Positions 38,919 to 51,052 of a stretch of 64,000 bases of DNA are shown here, one piece after another. The DNA comes from Xylocopa sonorina (lineage: Eukaryota; Arthropoda; Insecta; Hymenoptera; Apidae): assembly GCF_050948175.1 (NCBI RefSeq), contig NW_027490117.1, positions 1-64,000 of the forward strand, written 5' to 3'. Position numbers and translations under genes: made by a program. The notes below the pieces were generated by a model. That model made no database searches and was not told the origin of the DNA. It saw only the letters and a program-made list of their open reading frames with translations. Position 1 is the stretch's first letter; each line of letters starts with the position of its first letter.

Positions 38919-40389
38919 AAATCATATTATATCTTACAATGAAACATAGAAATGAGATGCGATATCGCGTTTTAAGAAGCATTAGAACACTATCGCTACG
39001 ATACCTAGACATCTGCAGACGCTATTTCCTAGCAAGGAAGTGTCGCATTTACATTCATTTGAAGTGTAGACGAGGAATACATGACACTTCGCAAATCATA
39101 TTATATCTTACCATGAAACATATATATGAGATGCGATATCGCGTTTTAAGAAGCATTAGAAAGCTACTGCTACGATACGTAGACATCTGCAAACGCTATT
39201 TCCTAGCGAGGAAGTATCGCATTCACATTCATTTGAAGTGTTGACGAGGAATACATAACACTTCGCAAATCATGTTATATCTTACCATGAAACATAGAAA
39301 TGAGATGCGATATCGCGTTTTAGGAATCATATGAACTCTATTGCTACGATACGTAGACATCTGCAAACGCAATGTCCTAGCGAGGAAGTGTCGCATTCAC
39401 ATTCATTTGAAGTGTAGACGAGGAATACATAACACTTCGCAAATCATATTATATCGTACCATGAAACATAGAAATGAGATGCGATATCGCGTTTTAAGAA
39501 GCATTAGAAAGCTATTGCTACGATACGTAAACATCTGCAAACGCTATTTCCTAGCGAGGAAGTATCGCATTCACATTCATTTGAAGTGTAGACGAGGAAT
39601 ACATAACACTTCGCAAATCATTTTATATCTTACCATGAAACATAGAAATGAGATGCGATATCGCGTTTTAAGAAGCATTAGAAAGCTATTGCTACGATAC
39701 GTTGACATCTGCAAACCCTATTTCCTAGCGAGGAAGTATCGCATTCACATTCATTTGAAGTGTAGACGAGGAATACATAACACTTCGCAAATCATGTTAT
39801 ATCTTACCATGAAACATAGAAATGAGATGCGATATCGCGTTTTAAGAATCATATGAACTCTATTGCTACGATACGTAGACATCTGCAGTCGTTATTTCCT
39901 TGCAAGGAAGTGTCGCATTTACTTTCATTTGAATCGTAGACGAGGAATGCATAACACTTCGCAATGAATATTATATCTTATCATGAAACATAGATATGAG
40001 ATGCAATATCTCGTTTTAAGAAGCATTTCAACTCTATTGCTTCGATACGTAGACATCTGCAAACGCTATTTCCTTGCAAGGAAGTGTCGCATTTACATTC
40101 ATTTGAAGTGTAGACGAGGAATACATAACACTTCGCAAATCATATTATATCTTACCATGAAACATAGAAATGAGATGCGATATCGCGTTTTAAGAAGCAT
40201 TAGAAAGCTATTGCTACGATACGTAGACATCTGCAAACGCTATTTCCTAGCGAGGAAGTATCGCATTCACATTCATTTGAAGTGTTGACGAGGAATACAT
40301 AACACTTCGCAAATCATGTTATATCTTACCATGAAACATAGAAATGAGATGCGATATCGCGTTTTAAGAATCATATGAACTCTATTACT
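38919..40389 (+). repeat. Right-type monomers with long-range copies
   Basis: This stretch, starting from about 38,765, matches about 49,897-50,600 at an offset of 11,132 bp (64 monomers minus 4 bp). Markers are TTTCAACTCTATTGCTTCG, CATATATATGAG, AAGTGTTGACGAGG and GCAATGTCCTAGCG. A closer relation at 1,218 bp (7 monomers) links 38,765 with 39,983. The array here is a patchwork in which the same monomer order is reused at several distances. Confidence 0.72.
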
Positions 40390-42333
40390 ACGATACGTAG
40401 ACATCTGCAAACGCAATGTCCTAGCGAGGAAGTGTCGCATTCACATTCATTTGAAGTGTAGACGAGGAATACATAACACTTCGCAAATCATATTATATCG
40501 TACCATGAAACATAGAAATGAGATGCGATATCGCGTTTTAAGAAGCATTAGAATTCTATTGCTACGATAGGTAGACATCTGCAAACGCTATTTCCTTGCA
40601 AGGAAGTGTCGCATTTACATTCATTTGAAGTGCAGACGAGGAATACATAACACTTCGCAAATCATATTATATCTTACCATGAAACATAGAAATGAGATGC
40701 GATATCGCGTTTTAAGAAGCATTAGAAAGCTATTGCTACGATACGTAAACATCTGCAAACGCTATTTCCTAGCGAAGAAGTATCGCATTCACATTCATTT
40801 GAAGTGTAGACGAGGAATACATAACACTTCGCAAATCATTTTATATCTTACCATGAAACATAGAAATGAGATGCGATATCGCGTTTTAAGAAGCATTAGA
40901 AAGCTATTGCTACGATACGTAGACATCTGCAAACCCTATTTCCTAGCGAGGAAGTATCGCATTCACATTCATTTGAAGTGTAGACGAGGAATACATAACA
41001 CTTCGCAAATCCTGTTATATCTTACCATGAAACATAGAAATGAGATGCGATATCGCGTTTTAAGAAGCATTAGAAAGCTATTGCTACGATACGTAGACAT
41101 CTGCAAACGCTATTTCCTAGCGAGGAAGTATCGCATTCACATTCATTTGAATCGTAGACGAGGAATGCATAACACTTCGCCATGAATATTATATCTTATC
41201 ATGAAACATAGATATGAGATGCAATATCTCGTTTTAAGAAGCATTTGAACACTATTGCTTCGAAACGTAGACATCTGCAAACGCTATTTCCTTGCAAGGA
41301 AGTGTCGCATTTACATTCGTTTGAAGTGTAGACGAGGAATACATAACACTTCGCAAATCATATTATATCTTACCATGAAACATAGAAATGAGATGCGATT
41401 TCGCGTTTTAAGAAGCATTAGAAAGCTATTGCTACGATACGTAGACATCTGCAAACGCTATTTCCTAGCGAGGAAGTATCGCATTCACATTCATTTGAAG
41501 TGTAGATGAGGAATACATAACACTTCGCAAATCATTTATATCTTACCATGAAACATAGAAATGAGATGCGATATCGCGTTTTAAGAAGCATTAGAAAGCT
41601 ATTGCTACGATACGTAGACATCTACAATCGCTATTTCCTAGCGAGGAAGTATCGCATTCACATTCATTTGAAGTGTAGACGAGGAATACATAACACTTCG
41701 CAAATCATATTATATCTTACCATGAAACATAGAAATGAGATGCGATATCGCGTTTTAAGAAGCATTAGAAAGCTATTGCTACGATACGTACACATCTACA
41801 AACGCTATTTCCTAGCGAGGAAGTATCGCATTCACATTCATTAGAAGTGTAGACGAGGAATACATAACACTTCGCAAATCATGTTATATCTTACCATGAA
41901 ACATAGAAATGAGATGCGATATCGCGTTTTAAGAATCACATGAACTCTATTGCTACGATACGTAGACATCTGCAAACGCTATTTCCTAGCGAGGAAGTGT
42001 CGCATTCACATTCATTTGAAGTGTAGACGAGGAATACATAACACTTCGCAAATCATATTATATCTTACCATGAAACATAGAAATGAGATGCGATATCGCG
42101 TTTTAAGAAGCATTAGAAAGCTATTGCTACGATACGTACACATCTACAAACGCTATTTCCTAGCGAGGTAGTATCGCATTCACATTCATTTGATGTGTAG
42201 ACGAGGAATACATAACACTTCGCAAATCATGTTATATCTTACCATGAAACATAGAAATGAGATGCGATATCGCGTTTTAAGAATCATATGAACTCTATTG
42301 CTACGATACGTAGACATCTGCAAACGCTATTTC
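40390..42333 (+). repeat. 11-monomer block, copy A
   Basis: This 1,944-bp block recurs at about 43,173-45,116, offset 2,783 bp. It begins with the GCAATGTCCTAGCGAGG monomer and ends just before CCTTGAAAGG replaces CCTAGCGAGG near 42,333. It contains one 1-bp-deleted monomer (AAATCATTTATATC near 41,533). I saw only about two differences from copy B over its length, at GTAGATGAGG near 41,503 and GCGTTTTAAG near 41,754. Confidence 0.85.
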
Positions 42334-43172
42334 CTTGAAAGGAAGTGTCGCATTTACATTCATTTGAAGTAAATACGAGGTTTACATGACACTTCGCAAT
42401 GAATGTTATATCTTATCATGAAACGTAGATGTGAAATGCGATATCTCGTTTTAAGAAGCATTAGAACTCTATTGCTTCGATACGTAGACATCTGCAAACG
42501 CTTTTTCCTTGCAAGGAAGTGTCGCATTTACACTCTTTTGAAGTGAATACGAGGTATACATGACACTTCGCAATGAATAACATATCTTATCATGATACAT
42601 AGAAATGAGATGCAATATCGCGTTTTAAGAAGCATTAAAACTCTACTACTACGATACGTAGACATCTGCACTCGCTATTTCCTAGAAAGGAAGTGCCGCA
42701 TTTACATTCTTTTGAAGTGAATACGAAGTTTACATGACACTTCGCAATGAATATTACATCTTATCATGAAACATAGAAATGAGATGCGATATCGCGTTTT
42801 CAGAAGCATTTGAACTCTATTGCTACGATACGTAGACATCTGCAAACGCTATTTCCTTTCAAGGAAGTGTCGCATTTACACTCTTTTGAAGTGAATACGA
42901 GGTATACATGACACTTCGCAATGAATAACATATCTTATCATGATACATAGAAATGAGATGCAATATCGCGTTTTAAGAAGCATTAAAACTCTACTACTAC
43001 GATACGTAGACATCTGCACTCGCTATTTCCTAGAAAGGAAGTGCCGCATTTACATTCTTTTGAAGTGAATACGAAGTCTACATGACACTTCGCAATGAAT
43101 ATTACATCTTATCATGAAACATAGAAATGAGATGCGATATCGCGTTTTCAGAAGCATTTGAACTCTATTGCT
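42334..43172 (+). repeat. Diverged five-monomer patch
   Basis: Five monomers clearly unlike their neighbours, sitting between two near-identical 11-monomer blocks. Signatures are GAAGTGAATACGAGGTATAC, TTACATGACACTTCGC, GCAATGAATAACATATC, TTAAAACTCTACTACTACG, GCACTCGCTATTTCC, TAGAAAGGAAGTGCC and GTTTTCAGAAGC. One of them differs from the array consensus at about 19 of 174 positions (about 11%), roughly twice the usual spread. A 348-bp dimer within the patch is repeated (CACTCTTTTGAAG at 42,531 and 42,879). Monomer length stays at 174 bp. Confidence 0.85.
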
Positions 43173-45116
43173 ACGATACGTAGACATCTGCAAACGCAAT
43201 GTCCTAGCGAGGAAGTGTCGCATTCACATTCATTTGAAGTGTAGACGAGGAATACATAACACTTCGCAAATCATATTATATCGTACCATGAAACATAGAA
43301 ATGAGATGCGATATCGCGTTTTAAGAAGCATTAGAATTCTATTGCTACGATAGGTAGACATCTGCAAACGCTATTTCCTTGCAAGGAAGTGTCGCATTTA
43401 CATTCATTTGAAGTGCAGACGAGGAATACATAACACTTCGCAAATCATATTATATCTTACCATGAAACATAGAAATGAGATGCGATATCGCGTTTTAAGA
43501 AGCATTAGAAAGCTATTGCTACGATACGTAAACATCTGCAAACGCTATTTCCTAGCGAAGAAGTATCGCATTCACATTCATTTGAAGTGTAGACGAGGAA
43601 TACATAACACTTCGCAAATCATTTTATATCTTACCATGAAACATAGAAATGAGATGCGATATCGCGTTTTAAGAAGCATTAGAAAGCTATTGCTACGATA
43701 CGTAGACATCTGCAAACCCTATTTCCTAGCGAGGAAGTATCGCATTCACATTCATTTGAAGTGTAGACGAGGAATACATAACACTTCGCAAATCCTGTTA
43801 TATCTTACCATGAAACATAGAAATGAGATGCGATATCGCGTTTTAAGAAGCATTAGAAAGCTATTGCTACGATACGTAGACATCTGCAAACGCTATTTCC
43901 TAGCGAGGAAGTATCGCATTCACATTCATTTGAATCGTAGACGAGGAATGCATAACACTTCGCCATGAATATTATATCTTATCATGAAACATAGATATGA
44001 GATGCAATATCTCGTTTTAAGAAGCATTTGAACACTATTGCTTCGAAACGTAGACATCTGCAAACGCTATTTCCTTGCAAGGAAGTGTCGCATTTACATT
44101 CGTTTGAAGTGTAGACGAGGAATACATAACACTTCGCAAATCATATTATATCTTACCATGAAACATAGAAATGAGATGCGATTTCGCGTTTTAAGAAGCA
44201 TTAGAAAGCTATTGCTACGATACGTAGACATCTGCAAACGCTATTTCCTAGCGAGGAAGTATCGCATTCACATTCATTTGAAGTGTAGACGAGGAATACA
44301 TAACACTTCGCAAATCATTTATATCTTACCATGAAACATAGAAATGAGATGCGATATCGCGTTTTAAGAAGCATTAGAAAGCTATTGCTACGATACGTAG
44401 ACATCTACAATCGCTATTTCCTAGCGAGGAAGTATCGCATTCACATTCATTTGAAGTGTAGACGAGGAATACATAACACTTCGCAAATCATATTATATCT
44501 TACCATGAAACATAGAAATGAGATGCGATATCGCGTTTAAAGAAGCATTAGAAAGCTATTGCTACGATACGTACACATCTACAAACGCTATTTCCTAGCG
44601 AGGAAGTATCGCATTCACATTCATTAGAAGTGTAGACGAGGAATACATAACACTTCGCAAATCATGTTATATCTTACCATGAAACATAGAAATGAGATGC
44701 GATATCGCGTTTTAAGAATCACATGAACTCTATTGCTACGATACGTAGACATCTGCAAACGCTATTTCCTAGCGAGGAAGTGTCGCATTCACATTCATTT
44801 GAAGTGTAGACGAGGAATACATAACACTTCGCAAATCATATTATATCTTACCATGAAACATAGAAATGAGATGCGATATCGCGTTTTAAGAAGCATTAGA
44901 AAGCTATTGCTACGATACGTACACATCTACAAACGCTATTTCCTAGCGAGGTAGTATCGCATTCACATTCATTTGATGTGTAGACGAGGAATACATAACA
45001 CTTCGCAAATCATGTTATATCTTACCATGAAACATAGAAATGAGATGCGATATCGCGTTTTAAGAATCATATGAACTCTATTGCTACGATACGTAGACAT
45101 CTGCAAACGCTATTTC
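43173..45116 (+). repeat. 11-monomer block, copy B
   Basis: Near-identical to 40,390-42,333. It carries GCGTTTAAAGAAGC near 44,531, where copy A reads GCGTTTTAAGAAGC. This private change is also present in the following seven-monomer duplicate near 45,750. The seven-monomer duplication therefore happened after this base change, which itself arose after or during the 11-monomer duplication. Confidence 0.85.
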
Positions 45117-46530
45117 CTAGCGAGGAAGTGTCGCATTCACATTCATTTGAAGTGTAGACGAGGAATACATAACACTTCGCAAATCATATTATATCGTACC
45201 ATGAAACATAGAAATGAGATGCGATATCGCGTTTTAAGAAGCATTAGAATTCTATTGCTACGATAGGCAGACATCTGCAAACGCTATTTCCTTGCAAGGA
45301 AGTGTCGCATTTACATTCGTTTGAAGTGTAGACGAGGAATACATAACACTTCGCAAATCATATTATATCTTACCATGAAACATAGAAATGAGATGCGATT
45401 TCGCGTTTTAAGAAGCATTAGAAAGCTATTGCTACGATACGTAGACATCTGCAAACGCTATTTCCTAGCGAGGAAGTATCGCATTCACATTCATTTGAAG
45501 TGTAGACGAGGAATACATAACACTTCGCAAATCATTTATATCTTACCATGAAACATAGAAATGAGATGCGATATCGCGTTTTAAGAAGCATTAGAAAGCT
45601 ATTGCTACGATACGTAGACATCTACAATCGCTATTTCCTAGCGAGGAAGTATCGCATTCACATTCATTTGAAGTGTAGACGAGGAATACATAACACTTCG
45701 CAAATCATATTATATCTTACCATGAAACATAGAAATGAGATGCGATATCGCGTTTAAAGAAGCATTAGAAAGCTATTGCTACGATACGTACACATCTACA
45801 AACGCTATTTCCTAGCGAGGAAGTATCGCATTCACATTCATTAGAAGTGTAGACGAGGAATACATAACACTTCGCAAATCATGTTATATCTTACCATGAA
45901 ACATAGAAATGAGATGCGATATCGCGTTTTAAGAATCACATGAACTCTATTGCTACGATACGTAGACATCTGCAAACGCTATTTCCTAGCGAGGAAGTGT
46001 CGCATTCACATTCATTTGAAGTGTAGACGAGGAATACATAACACTTCGCAAATCATATTATATCTTACCATGAAACATAGAAATGAGATGCGATATCGCG
46101 TTTTAAGAAGCATTAGAAAGCTATTGCTACGATACGTACACATCTACAAACGCTATTTCCTAGCGAGGTAGTATCGCATTCACATTCATTTGATGTGTAG
46201 ACGAGGAATACATAACACTTCGCAAATCATGTTATATCTTACCATGAAACATAGAAATGAGATGCGATATCGCGTTTTAAGAATCATATGAACTCTATTG
46301 CTACGATACGTAGACATCTGCAAACGCTATTTCCTAGCGAGGAAGTGTCGCATTCACATTCATTTGAAGTGTAGACGAGGAATACATAACACTTCGCAAA
46401 TCATATTATATCGTACCATGAAACATAGAAATGAGATGCGATATCGCGTTTTAAGAAGCATTAGAATTCTATTGCTACGATAGGCAGACATCTGCAAACG
46501 CTATTTCCTTGCAAGGAAGTGTCGCATTTA
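44050..46530 (+). repeat. Tandem seven-monomer (1,217-bp) duplication
   Basis: About 44,050-45,266 is repeated at 45,267-46,483 and slightly beyond. The unit is 7 x 174 minus 1 because it contains one AAATCATTTATATC monomer. Shared features include ACATTCGTTTGAAG (44,098 and 45,315), GCGTTTAAAG, CATTAGAAGTGTAG, CGAGGTAGTATCGC and ATAGGCAGACATC at its right end. A third related copy lies at about 47,113-48,060, offset 1,565 bp, with two extra monomers between. Confidence 0.85.
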
Positions 46531-49500
46531 CATTCATTTGAAGTGTAGACGAGGAATACATAACACTTCGCAAATCATGTTATATCTTACCATGAAACAT
46601 AGAAATGAGATGCGATATCGCGTTTTAAGAAGCATTAGAAAGCTATTGCTACGATACGTAGACATCTGCAAACGCTATTTCCTAGCGAGGAAGTATCGCA
46701 TTCACATTCATTTGAATCGTAGACGAGGAATGCATAACACTTCGCCATGAATATTATATCTTATCATGAAACATAGATATGAGATGCAATATCTCGTTTT
46801 AAGAAGCATTTGAACACTATTGCTTCGATACGTAGACATCTGCAAACGCTATTTCCTTGCAAGGAAGTGTCGCATTTACATTCGTTTGAAGTGTAGACGA
46901 GGAATACATAACACTTCGCAAATCATATTATATCTTACCATGAAACATAGAAATGAGATGCGATTTCGCGTTTTAAGAAGCATTAGAAAGCTATTGCTAC
47001 GATACGTAGACATCTGCAAACGCTATTTCCTAGCGAGGAAGTATCGCATTCACATTCATTTGAAGTGTAGACGAGGAATACATAACACTTCGCAAATCAT
47101 TTATATCTTACCATGAAACATAGAAATGAGATGCGATATCGCGTTTTAAGAAGCATTAGAAAGCTATTGCTACGATACGTAGACATCTACAATCGCTATT
47201 TCCTAGCGAGGAAGTATCGCATTCACATTCATTTGAAGTGTAGACGAGGAATACATAACACTTCGCAAATCATATTATATCTTACCATGAAACATAGAAA
47301 TGAGATGCGATATCGCGTTTTAAGAAGCATTAGAAAGCTATTGCTACGATACGTACACATCTACAAACGCTATTTCCTAGCGAGGAAGTATCGCATTCAC
47401 ATTCATTAGAAGTGTAGACGAGGAATACATAACACTTCGCAAATCATGTTATATCTTACCATGAAACATAGAAATGAGATGCGATATCGCGTTTTAAGAA
47501 TCACATGAACTCTATTGCTACGATACGTAGACATCTGCAAACGCTATTTCCTAGCGAGGAAGTGTCGCATTCACATTCATTTGAAGTGTAGACGAGGAAT
47601 ACATAACACTTCGCAAATCATATTATATCTTACCATGAAACATAGAAATGAGATGCGATATCGCGTTTTAAGAAGCATTAGAAAGCTATTGCTACGATAC
47701 GTACACATCTACAAACGCTATTTCCTAGCGAGGTAGTATCGCATTCACATTCATTTGATGTGTAGACGAGGAATACATAACACTTCGCAAATCATGTTAT
47801 ATCTTACCATGAAACATAGAAATGGGATGCGATATCGCGTTTTAAGAATCATATGAACTCTATTGCTACGATACGTAGACATCTGCAAACGCTATTTCCT
47901 AGCGAGGAAGTGTCGCATTCACATTCATTTGAAGTGTAGACGAGGAATACATAACACTTCGCAAATCATATTATATCGTACCATGAATCATAGAAATGAG
48001 ATGCGATATCGCGTTTTAAGAAGCATTAGAATTCTATTGCTACGATAGGCAGACATCTGCAAACGCTATTTCCTTGCAAGGAAGTGTCGCATTTACATTC
48101 ATTTGAAGTGTAGACGAGGAATACATAACACTTCGCAAATCATATTATATCTTACCATGAAACATAGAAATGAGATGCGATATCGCGTTTTAAGAATCAT
48201 AAGAACTCTATTGCTACGATACGTAGACATCTGCAAACGCTATATCCTTGCAAGGAAGTGTCGCATTTACATTCATTTGAATCGTAGACGAGGAATGCAT
48301 AACACTTCAACATGAATATTATATCTTATCATGAAACATAGATATGAGATGCAATATCTCGTTTTAAGAAGCATTTGAACACTATTGCTTCGATACGTAG
48401 ACATCTGCAAACGCTATTTCCTTGCAAGGAAGTGTCGCATTTACATTCATTTGAAGTGTAGACGAGGAATACATAACACTTCGCAAATTATATTATATCT
48501 TACCATGAAACATAGAAATGAGATGCGATATCGCGTTTTAAGAAGCATTAGAATTCTATTGCTACGGTAGGTAGATATCTGCAAACGCTATTCCCTTGCA
48601 AGGAAGTGTCGCATTTACATTCATTTGAAGTGTAGACGAGGAATACATAAAACTTCGCAAATCATATTATATCTTACCATGAAACATAGAAATGAGATGC
48701 GATATCGCGTTTAAAGAAGCATTAGAAAGCTATTGCTACGATACGTATATATCTACAATCGCTATTTCCTAGCGAGGAAGTATCGCATTCACATTCATTT
48801 GAAGTGTAGACGAGGAATACATAACACTTCGCAAATCATGTTATATCTTACCATGGATCATAGAAATGAGATGCGATATCGCGTTTTAAGAAGCATTAGA
48901 AAGCTATTGCTACGATACGTAGACATCTACAATCGCTATTTCCTAGCGAGGAAGTATCGCATTCACATTCATTTGAAGTGTTGACGAGGAATACATAACA
49001 CTTCGCAAATCATGTTATATCTTACCATGAAACATAGAAATGAGATGCGATATCGCGTTTTAAGAAGCATTAGAAAGCTATTGCTACGATACGTAGACAT
49101 CTGCAAACGCTATTTCCTAGCGAGGAAGTATCGCATTCACATTCATTTGAATCGTAGACGAGGAATGCATAACACTTCGCCATGAATATTATATCTTATC
49201 ACGAAACATAGATATGAGATGCAATATCTCGTTTTAAGAAGCATTTGAACACTATTGGTTCGATACGTAGACATCTGCAAAAGCTATTTCCTTGCAAGGA
49301 AGTGTCGCATTTACATTCGTTTGAAGTGTAGACGAGGAATACATAACACTTCGCAAATCATATTATATCTTACCATGAAACATAGAAATGAGATGCGATT
49401 TCGCGTTTTAAGAAGCATTAGAAAGCAATTGCTACGATACGTAGACATCTGCAAACGCTATTTCCTAGCGAGGAAGTATCGCATTCACATTCATTTGAAG

Positions 49501-50457
49501 TGTAGACGAGGAATACATAACACTTCGCAAATCATTTTATATCTTACCATGAAACATAGAAATGAGATGCGATTTCGCGTTTTAAGAAGCATTAGAAAGC
49601 TATTGCTACGATACGTAGACATCTGCAAACCCTATTTCCTAGCGAGGAAGTATCGCATTCACATTCATTTGAAGTGTAGACGAGGAATACATAACACTTC
49701 GCAAATCATTTTATATCTTACCATGAAACATAGAAATGAGATGCGATATCGCGTTTTAAGAATCATATGAACTCTATTGCTACGATACGTAGACATCTGC
49801 AGTCGTTATTTCCTTGCAAGGAAGTGTCGCATTTACTTTCATTTGAATCGTAGACGAGGAATGCATAACACTTCGCAATGAATATTATATCTTATCGTGA
49901 AACATAGATATGAGATGCAATACCTCGTTTTAAGAAGCATTTCAACTCTATTGCTTCGATACGTAGACATCTGCAAACGCTATTTCCTTGCAAGGAAGTG
50001 TCGCATTTATATTCATTTGAAGTGTAGACGAGGAATACATAACACTTCGCAAATCATATTATATCTTACCATGAAACATAGAAATGAGATGCGATATCGC
50101 GTTTTAAGAAGCATTAGAACACTATCGCTACGATACCTAGACATCTGCAGACGCTATTTCCTAGCAAGGAAGTGTCGCATTTACATTCATTTGAAGTGTA
50201 GACGAGGAATACATGACACTTCGCAAATCATATTATATCTTAACATGAAACATATATATGAGATGCGATATCGCGTTTTAAGAAGCATTAGAAAGCTATT
50301 GCTACGATACGTAGTCATCTGCAAACGCTATTTCCTAGCGAGGAAGTATCGCATTCACATTCATTTGAAGTGTTGACGAGGAATACATAACACTTCGCAA
50401 ATCATGTTATATCTTACCATGAGACATAGAAATGAGATGCGATATCGCGTTTTAAGA
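46530..50457 (+). repeat. 24-26-monomer higher-order repeat, copy A
   Basis: Colinear with 51,053-54,632. The offset starts at 4,523 bp, falls to 4,349 bp between about 47.7 and 48.0 kb, and to 4,175 bp between about 48.6 and 48.98 kb. Each step is exactly one monomer of 174 bp, so copy A has two monomers that copy B lacks. Shared markers include ATAGGCAGACATC, CTTCAACATGAATATT, GCTACGGTAGGTAGATATC and CACTATTGGTTCG. Confidence 0.83.
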
Positions 50458-51052
50458 ATCATATGAACTCTATTGCTACGATACGTAGACATCTGCAAAC
50501 GCAATGTCCTAGCGAGGAAGTGTCGCATTCACATTCATTTGAAGTGTAGACGAGGAATACATAACACTTCGCAAATCATATTATATCGTACCATGAAACA
50601 TAGAAATGAGATGCGATATCGCGTTTTAAGAAGCATTAGAATTCTATTGCTACGATAGGTAGACATCTGCAAACGCTATTTCCTTGCAAGGAAGTGTCGC
50701 ATTTACAATCATTTGAAGTGCAGATGAGGAATACATAACACTTCGCAAATCATATTATATCTTACCATGAAACATAGAAATGAGATGCGATATCGCGTTT
50801 TAAGAAGCATTAGAAAGCTATTGCTACGATACGTAAACATCTGCAAACGCTATTTCCTAGCGAGGAAGTATCGCATTCACATTCATTTGAAGTGTAGACG
50901 AGGAATACATAACACTTCGCAAATCATTTTATATCTTACCATGAAACATAGAAATGAGATGCGATATCGCGTTTTAAGAAGCATTAGAAAGCTATTGCTA
51001 CGATACGTAGACATCTGCAAACCCTATTTCCTAGCGAGGAAGTATCGCATTC

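Noticed and set aside
42334..43172. Transposon or foreign insertion in the diverged patch
   Set aside because: The patch keeps the 174-bp period, phase and orientation and about 89% identity to the consensus, so it is diverged satellite. I saw no terminal repeats or target-site duplication.
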